From positions 2,881,801 through 2,945,800 of the forward strand of contig JAQJVL010000030.1 of assembly GCA_035578905.1 (NCBI GenBank): a stretch of DNA of 64,000 nt. Direction: 5' to 3'. Below the pieces are notes generated by a model, which saw only the letters and a list, made by a program, of their open reading frames with translations, had not been told where the DNA came from and ran no database searches. This document shows, piece after piece, positions 58,385-64,000 of this stretch. This DNA is from Stictocephala bisonia (taxonomy: Eukaryota; Arthropoda; Insecta; Hemiptera; Membracidae). How positions within the stretch are numbered: position 1 is the first letter of the stretch; the number at the start of each line of letters is the position of its first letter. A program made the position numbers and the translations under genes.

Positions 58385-59650
58385 AGAATACTTTACTGTC
58401 TGTAAAAGAACATAGTTCTCAGTAAACAAGGTGTAATGGAACATAGTTCTTGGTAAACAAGGTGTAATGGAACATAGTTCTCGGTAAACAAGGTGTAATG
58501 GAACATAGTTCTTGGTAAACAATAAGGTGTAAGGGAATATAGTTCTCAATAAACAATGTATAAGAGAACATTGTTCTCAGTAAACAAGATGTAATGGAAC
58601 ATAGTTGTCAGTAAACAAGGTGTAATGGAACATAGTTCTCAGTAAACAAGGTGTAATGGAACATAGTTCTCAGTAAACAAGGTGTAATGGAACATAGTTG
58701 TCAGTAAACAAGGTGTAATGGAACATAGTTCTCAGTAAACAAGGTGTAATGGAACATAGTTGTCAGTAAACAAGGTGTAATGGAACATAGTTCTCAGTAA
58801 ACAAGGTGTAATGGAACATAGTTGTCAGTAAACAAGGTGTAATGGAACATAGTTCTCAGTAAACAAGGTGTAATGGAACATAGTTGTCAGTAAACAAGGT
58901 GTAATGGAACATAGTTGTCAGTAAACAAGGTGTAATGGAACATAGTTCTTGATAAACAATAAGGTGTAAGGGAATATAGTTCTCAATAAACAATGTATAA
59001 GAGAACATTGTTCTCAGTAAACAAGATGTAATGGAACATAGTTCTTGGTAAACAATAAGGTGTAAGGGAATATAGTTCTCAATAAACAATGTATAAGAGA
59101 GCATTGTTCTCAGTAAACAAGATGTAATGAAACATAGTTCTCAGTAAACAAGGTGTAATGGAACATAGTTCTTGGTAAACAATAAGGTGTAAGGGAATAT
59201 AGTTCTCAATAAACAATGTATAAGAGAACATTGTTCTCAGTAAACAAGATGTAATGGAACATAGTTCTCAGTAAACAAGGTGTAATGGAACATAGTTCTT
59301 GGTAAACAATAAGGTGTAAGGGAATATAGTTCTCAATAAACAATGTATAAGAGAACATTGTTCTCAGTAAACAAGATGTAATGGAACATAGTTCTCAGTA
59401 AACAAGGTGTAATGGAACATAGTTCTTGGTAAACAATAAGGTGTAAGGGAATATAGTTCTCAATAAACAATGTATAAGAGAGCATTGTTCTCAGTAAACA
59501 AGATGTAATGGAACATAGTTCTCAGTAAAAAAGGTGTAGTGGAACATAGTTCCCAGTAAAAAAGTTCTTAGTAAATAAAGTATAAGAGAACATAGTTCCT
59601 AGTAAACAGGTATAAGAGAATATAAAGTTCTAAGTAAACAAGCTATAAGA
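58385..59650 (+). repeat. 31-bp minisatellite with 127-bp higher-order units
   Basis: About 40 units of the type 'ggtgtaatggaacatagtt' plus 'ctcagtaaacaa', alternating 'gttctc' and 'gttgtc' in the middle. Between 59044 and about 59550 a composite unit repeats every 127 bp (59044, 59171, 59298, 59425), each starting 'cttggtaaacaataagg' and carrying 'aatgtataagagaacattgt'. Units decay beyond 59560. Confidence 0.94.
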
Positions 59651-60160
59651 CATATTTATGTAACTATTATTTAGGCGTATATAGATGTATAACTAAGTAC
59701 TGGTACATTTTAATTTATAATGTTGAAATATTTATAATTTATTGTTCGTCGTATAAATTATAGATAAATGCCGAACAAACACAGTAAATACGACGTACGA
59801 GTCACGTGACCTTCATTAAACTTCGAAGGTCTGTCAATAATTATTTTAATAAATTTAGAAACTATATTCCAATTTTCCTTATTCCGTTCTCTCGTAGAAT
59901 AAAAGACAACCTTGTGCTTTTTATCAGCGGGTCGTAAACATGTCCGTTTCATTGCCGCGCGATTTCGGAACAGCGGAATTCACAGTAGTAAAGAAATGTG
60001 GCCGAATTAAAATCATAGTAAACGCAGGGGTGGGATGTTGTGTAACGGGGAAATGTAAGAGACGGGCCGGAGTGCGATTAAACATAATTCACCCGGTTTT
60101 GACACGTTGTCGGCTCAAGTTTATTTCAACCCACTAACAAAATGTTAACAACGACTCGTA
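59651..60160. other. Unique spacer
   Basis: No gene recognised. The sequence becomes less AT-rich towards the regulatory-looking block that follows. Confidence 0.4.
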
Positions 60161-60680
60161 TTTCAACTAGTGACAACGTCATAAATACGGATAAATTTCG
60201 CACAATTTGTGGCCGGCCGTAGTAAAAATGTCGACCCCGGCCCGCTTAGTGATTTATCAGGGAGAGAGTATCGGTAGCGACGCTCGATAAATAATATATT
60301 TTCCGACCGATTTCATTTCGTTAAACGTCGGACGAGATCATTTCGCAAAAAGCCCCGCCGATGAAATATTTAATAAGGCCGCATTAATTGGGTACGTTTT
60401 TATATTTGCGCTCTCCTCCCATGATATATTTTTTCCCCGGCTGGTATACGGTTCAATTAAAATGAAAAAATAACAGACGTATGACGTCCATGCTCATAAA
60501 TATCGGGGCCCTCTCCCCCGTGCATTGTAACATATATAATTTCGCTCTCGTCCGTGGCTGCAGTCTTCACCGGCTCTCCCTTGTTGTGTAGTGCTTCTCG
60601 TCGTTTTTGTGTGATGTTGTCTGTTGTTTATCGGCGACAGTGATTTTTTAGGGCTAGCGTATATTGTTGCTTTATTATTT
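60161..60680 (+). promoter_or_regulatory. Candidate core promoter and enhancer-like block inside the bab intron
   Basis: TATATAAT lies at 60533-60540, and an insect initiator-like GCAGTC follows with the likely +1 A at 60562, so the TATA starts at about -29. Upstream are a CRE half (TGACGTCC), 'ggccgcattaattgggta', 'atgaaatatttaataaggcc' and other homeodomain-like words in non-repetitive GC-rich sequence. Downstream, TTTATCGGCGACAG gives no clear coding start. It may be an alternative bab promoter, another gene's promoter, or chance. Confidence 0.4.
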
Positions 60681-61543
60681 TTATATTTAAAGACGTTAAA
60701 AGATTGTATTTAAATTTAATTTACGGTCATGTATACTTTTTTGTATTGATTTAGTTTTATTTAAGTTTTGTTTTTGTATTTTAGTATAATATTCATATGA
60801 CATTTAATGTTAAGTTGTTTTGCATTACGTAGATATCTATAAAAAGAACATTTCCAGAGAAATGAAAAAAATACTAATTATTTAGTATCAATACAACAGA
60901 TTTTGGAGTTTTAATTCAATCTTACATAACCTTCTTTTTGAGAAAAGGTTGTACTATATTAAATTTTAGCAAACAAATTTATAAACCTTAATATCAAGTC
61001 TAAAATGTTTAAATATTGCTATAAGTTTAAATTTTCAAAGAAAACTAAAAAAATGCATTCCCTCCGATACCAATAATATTATTTATTACGACAGGTAAAA
61101 CCATTCCTTCTGAAGTGATTGTAAGATGAAATAAAAAAAGTTTGTTTTTCAGTACATATAAACCGGAATTCGACTTTGTTCGCTCATCGCTTATCTGTTG
61201 ATGATAACGTTCTGTTTGATGTTTGGTTTATACTTGGTAAAACACACCTATGTGAGTGAGCATAAAAGAAATTTATAGATGCTTGTTATACACTAGAGCT
61301 GAAGAGGTTTATGTAAGCGTTCTTTAAAGGTAAGGTAATTAGTGTGGGATGGATAGACGTCCCGTATAGCGAGGTCCGGTACATTGAGATGCACGCCACG
61401 CCGGACTACCGAGAACTCGGTCACGTCTCGCCGTTTCTATTAAAGATATGGCCACTTGAGGCTAATTTATTTAATAGCGTTTGGCCATGGCCAAAGCTGG
61501 CAGTGTTGGTTGCTGGTGTCAGCTTCTCTGTGTCTGTTACAAT
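60681..61543. other. Intronic stretch
   Basis: AT-rich to about 61340, then mixed. A 69-codon plus frame at 61344-61553 has no recognised domain. Confidence 0.4.
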
Positions 61544-61940
61544 CGACCTTTAAATGAACGGTAGTTCGTCAAAGGATTTTGAACGTAAGTCGTATCGGCT
61601 GTGCAAAAAAAGTCGAAATGACCAATTTTGAGGATAAAACTCGATAAGAGTAACGTGTGATGTTTTGAGATAACTGTGTGATGAAATATCGTCAGAGAAC
61701 GAACTGTGTGATACGACAAACGATCTTTAAGTAAACGGTTGTTAGTCTGAGGATTTTGAGGATAATTTGTACTGGTTGTGTGGAAATCACGATTTCTGAG
61801 GATACAATTGACTTTGAATAACTTGTAATGTTTTAAAAACTCTATGAGATGGTTACTATTCAGAGAATGAATTGCATGTTTCCGACAGTCGATCTTTAAG
61901 TAAATGACAGCTGTACAAAAGATATTGAACGACAATCTGA
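61544..61940 (+). repeat. Diverged tandem repeat of about 170-177 bp
   Basis: 'cgatctttaagtaaacgg' or variants start at 61544, 61721 and 61890, each followed by an 'aggattttga' block, a 'gaggata' block, a 'gatgttttgag'-like block and a 'cagagaa' block. The copies are old and strongly diverged. Confidence 0.75.
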
Positions 61941-62025
61941 CCTGTGTTGATATAATGACTTAGAAGGATACACTTCAAGATGATACATTGATATTCTATG
62001 AGATCAAGTGACCTTCAGTGTAAGC

Positions 62026-64000
62026 ATATCCAATTTGACGTTATCGGCACCTAGAGTCACGTGGAAGTTGGTGTGTGCAGGTGCCATAAGCTGCCAACAC
62101 GGCCACGGCAAAGATTAACTGTCGTGCCTTATGAGCTGGCCAACAGCTCGGCTACCGGTGAATTGTGACTTCACGCTATGTACAGCCTCATATCCAAGTT
62201 GACGTCATCGGCACCCAGAGTCAAGTGGAAGGAAGGTGGTGTGTGCAGGTGCCATAAGCTGCCAACACGGCCACGGCAAAGATTAACTGTCGTGCCTTAT
62301 GAGCTGGCCAACAGCTCGGCTACCGGTGAATTATATCTTTACACTTTGTACGACCTCATATCTAAGTTGACGTCATGGGCACCCAGAGTCAAGTGGAAGG
62401 TGGTGTGTGCAGGTGCCACAAGCTGCCAACACGGCCACGGCAAAGATTAACTGTCGTGCCTTATGAGCTGGCCAACAGCTCGGCTACCGGTGAATTGTGA
62501 CTTCACGCTATGTACAGCCTCATATCCAAGTTGACGTCATCGACACCCAGAGTCAAGTGGAAGGTGGTGTGTGCAGGTGCCATAAGCTGCCAACACGGCC
62601 ACGGCAAAGATTAACTGTCGTGCCTTATGTGCTGGCCAACAGCTCGGCTACCGGTGAATTGTGACTTCACGCTATGTACGACCTCATATCCAAGTTGACG
62701 TCATCAGTACCCAGAGTCAAGGGGAAGGTGGTGTGTGCAGGTGCCATAAGCTGCCAACACGGCCACGGCAAAGATTAACTGTTGTGCCATATGAGCTGGC
62801 CAACAGCTTTGCTACAGTCGAATTGTGACTTCACACTATGTACAGTCTCATATCTAAGTTGACGTCATGGGCACCCAGAGTCAAGTGGAAGGTGGTGTGT
62901 GAAGGTGCCATAAGCAGCCAACACGGCCACGGCATATATTAACTGTCGTGCCTTATGAGCTGGCCAACAGCTCGGCTACAGTCGAATTGTGACTTCACAC
63001 TATGTACAGCCTCATATCTAAGTTGACGTCATGGGCACCCAGAGTCAAGTGGAAGGTGGTGTGTGCAGGTGCCATAAGCTGCCAACACGGCCACGGCAAA
63101 GATTAACTGTCGTGCCATATGAGCTGGCCAACAGCTCGGCTACAGTCGAATTGTGACTTCACACTATGTACAGCCTCATAGAGTCAAGTGGAAGGTGGTA
63201 TATGCAGGTGCCATAAGCAGCCAACACGGCCACGGCAAAGATTAACTGTCGTGCCTTATGTGCTGGCCAACAGCTTTGCTACAGTCGAATTGTGACTTCA
63301 CACTATGTACAGCCTCATATCCAAGTTGACGTCATCAGTACCCAGAGTCAAGTAGAAGGTGGTGTGTGCAGGTGTCATAAGCTGCCAACACGGCCACGGC
63401 AAAGATTAACTGTTGTGCCATATGAGCTGGCCAACAGCTTTGCTACAGTCGAATTGTGACTTCACACTATGTACAGCCTCATATCCAAGTTGACGTCATC
63501 AGTACCCAGAGTCAAGTAGAAGGTGGTGTGTGCAGGTGTCATAAGCTGCCAACACGGCCACGGCAAAGATTAACTGTTGTGCCATATGAGCTGGCCAACA
63601 GCTTTGCTACAGTCGAATTGTGACTTCACACTATGTACAGCCTCATATCCAAGTTGACGTTATCAGTACCCAGAGTCAAGTGGAAGGTGGTGTGTGCAGG
63701 TGCCATAAGCTGCCAACACGGCCACGGCAAAGATTAACTGTCGTGCCTTATAAGCTGGCCAACAGCTTTGCTACAGTCGAATTGTGACTTCACACTATGT
63801 ACAGCCTCATATCCAAGTTGACGTCATCAGTACCCAGAGTCAAGTGGAAGGTGGTGTGTGCAGGTGCCATAAGCTGCCAACACGGCCACGGCAAAGATTA
63901 ACTGTTGTGCCATATGAGCTGGCCAACAGCTTTGCTACAGTCGAATTGTGACTTCACACTATGTACAGCCTCATATCCAAGTTGACGTCATCGGCACCCA
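62026..64000 (+). repeat. 164-bp satellite array with CRE octamers, runs off the window
   Basis: About 13 unit starts with a 164-168 bp period. Each unit contains 'catatccaagttgacgtcat', 'acccagagtcaagtggaagg', 'gtgtgtgcaggtgccataag', 'caacacggccacggcaaag' and 'gtgacttcacactatgtac'. Ten units carry an exact TGACGTCA; two have TGACGTTA; the unit near 63175 has lost this segment in a small deletion. Two subtypes are visible: 'ctcggctaccggtgaatt' early and 'tttgctacagtcgaatt' later. The 90-codon frame at 62178 is a by-product. Confidence 0.96.

Overview
The window is arthropod nuclear DNA, almost certainly insect. The evidence is one spliced coding exon of a bric-a-brac (bab) type BTB transcription factor, a TATA/Inr-like promoter motif pair, a tRNA-derived SINE, and abundant cut-and-paste DNA transposons and satellites in AT-rich sequence. 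A hemipteran or similar large-genome insect is plausible, but that is a guess. I see no prokaryotic operon, CRISPR array, rRNA or functional tRNA gene.

Layout. 1-3343: AT-rich, with a pair of dispersed repeats. 3352-5923: complete hAT transposon with 8-bp target duplication and a frameshifted ZBED-type transposase. 5932-9270: mostly unique sequence with two GC-richer islands. 9361-10660: 60-bp satellite that builds into 120- and 240-bp higher-order repeats. 10998-11453: two identical tandem MITEs sharing TTAA junctions. 13552-14885: G-rich 36-bp minisatellite present in both orientations between direct repeats. 14998-15510: repeat element interrupted by a SINE. 16676-20130: about 21 copies of a 165-bp satellite. 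23830-24835: two related tandem arrays (79 and 63 bp). 26280-27343: a hAT MITE full of TATCGATA, next to a second long-TIR MITE. 29973-30696: foldback element. 34570-38281: an old transposon with a PHD-finger relic and an amplified end repeat, containing an apparently intact Kolobok-like transposon (35499-38131, 591-aa transposase, TTAA target duplication). 38480-39132: TIR MITE.

The only host gene piece I can support is at 42027-42725: start codon, BTB domain, basic GRPKKRRR patch, polyproline, and an in-phase splice donor. What lies upstream is probably bab 5' regulatory or intronic DNA. All of 42726-64000 reads as the following intron; the exons for the Psq-type DNA-binding domain would lie beyond the window. 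That intron holds further MITE and SINE copies, a long hairpin with a hammerhead-like motif, 57-bp and 31-bp minisatellites, a TATA+Inr candidate promoter near 60562, and a 164-bp satellite running off the right edge that carries a perfect TGACGTCA in most copies.

The most interesting points are: TATCGATA (the DREF site; DREF itself resembles hAT transposases) clustered at the ends of hAT MITEs; the intact Kolobok-like element nested in an older element whose own end motif has expanded into a minisatellite; the three-level satellite hierarchy; and two inverted-repeat loci with the same CTGAAGAT-stem-CGAAA-type layout.
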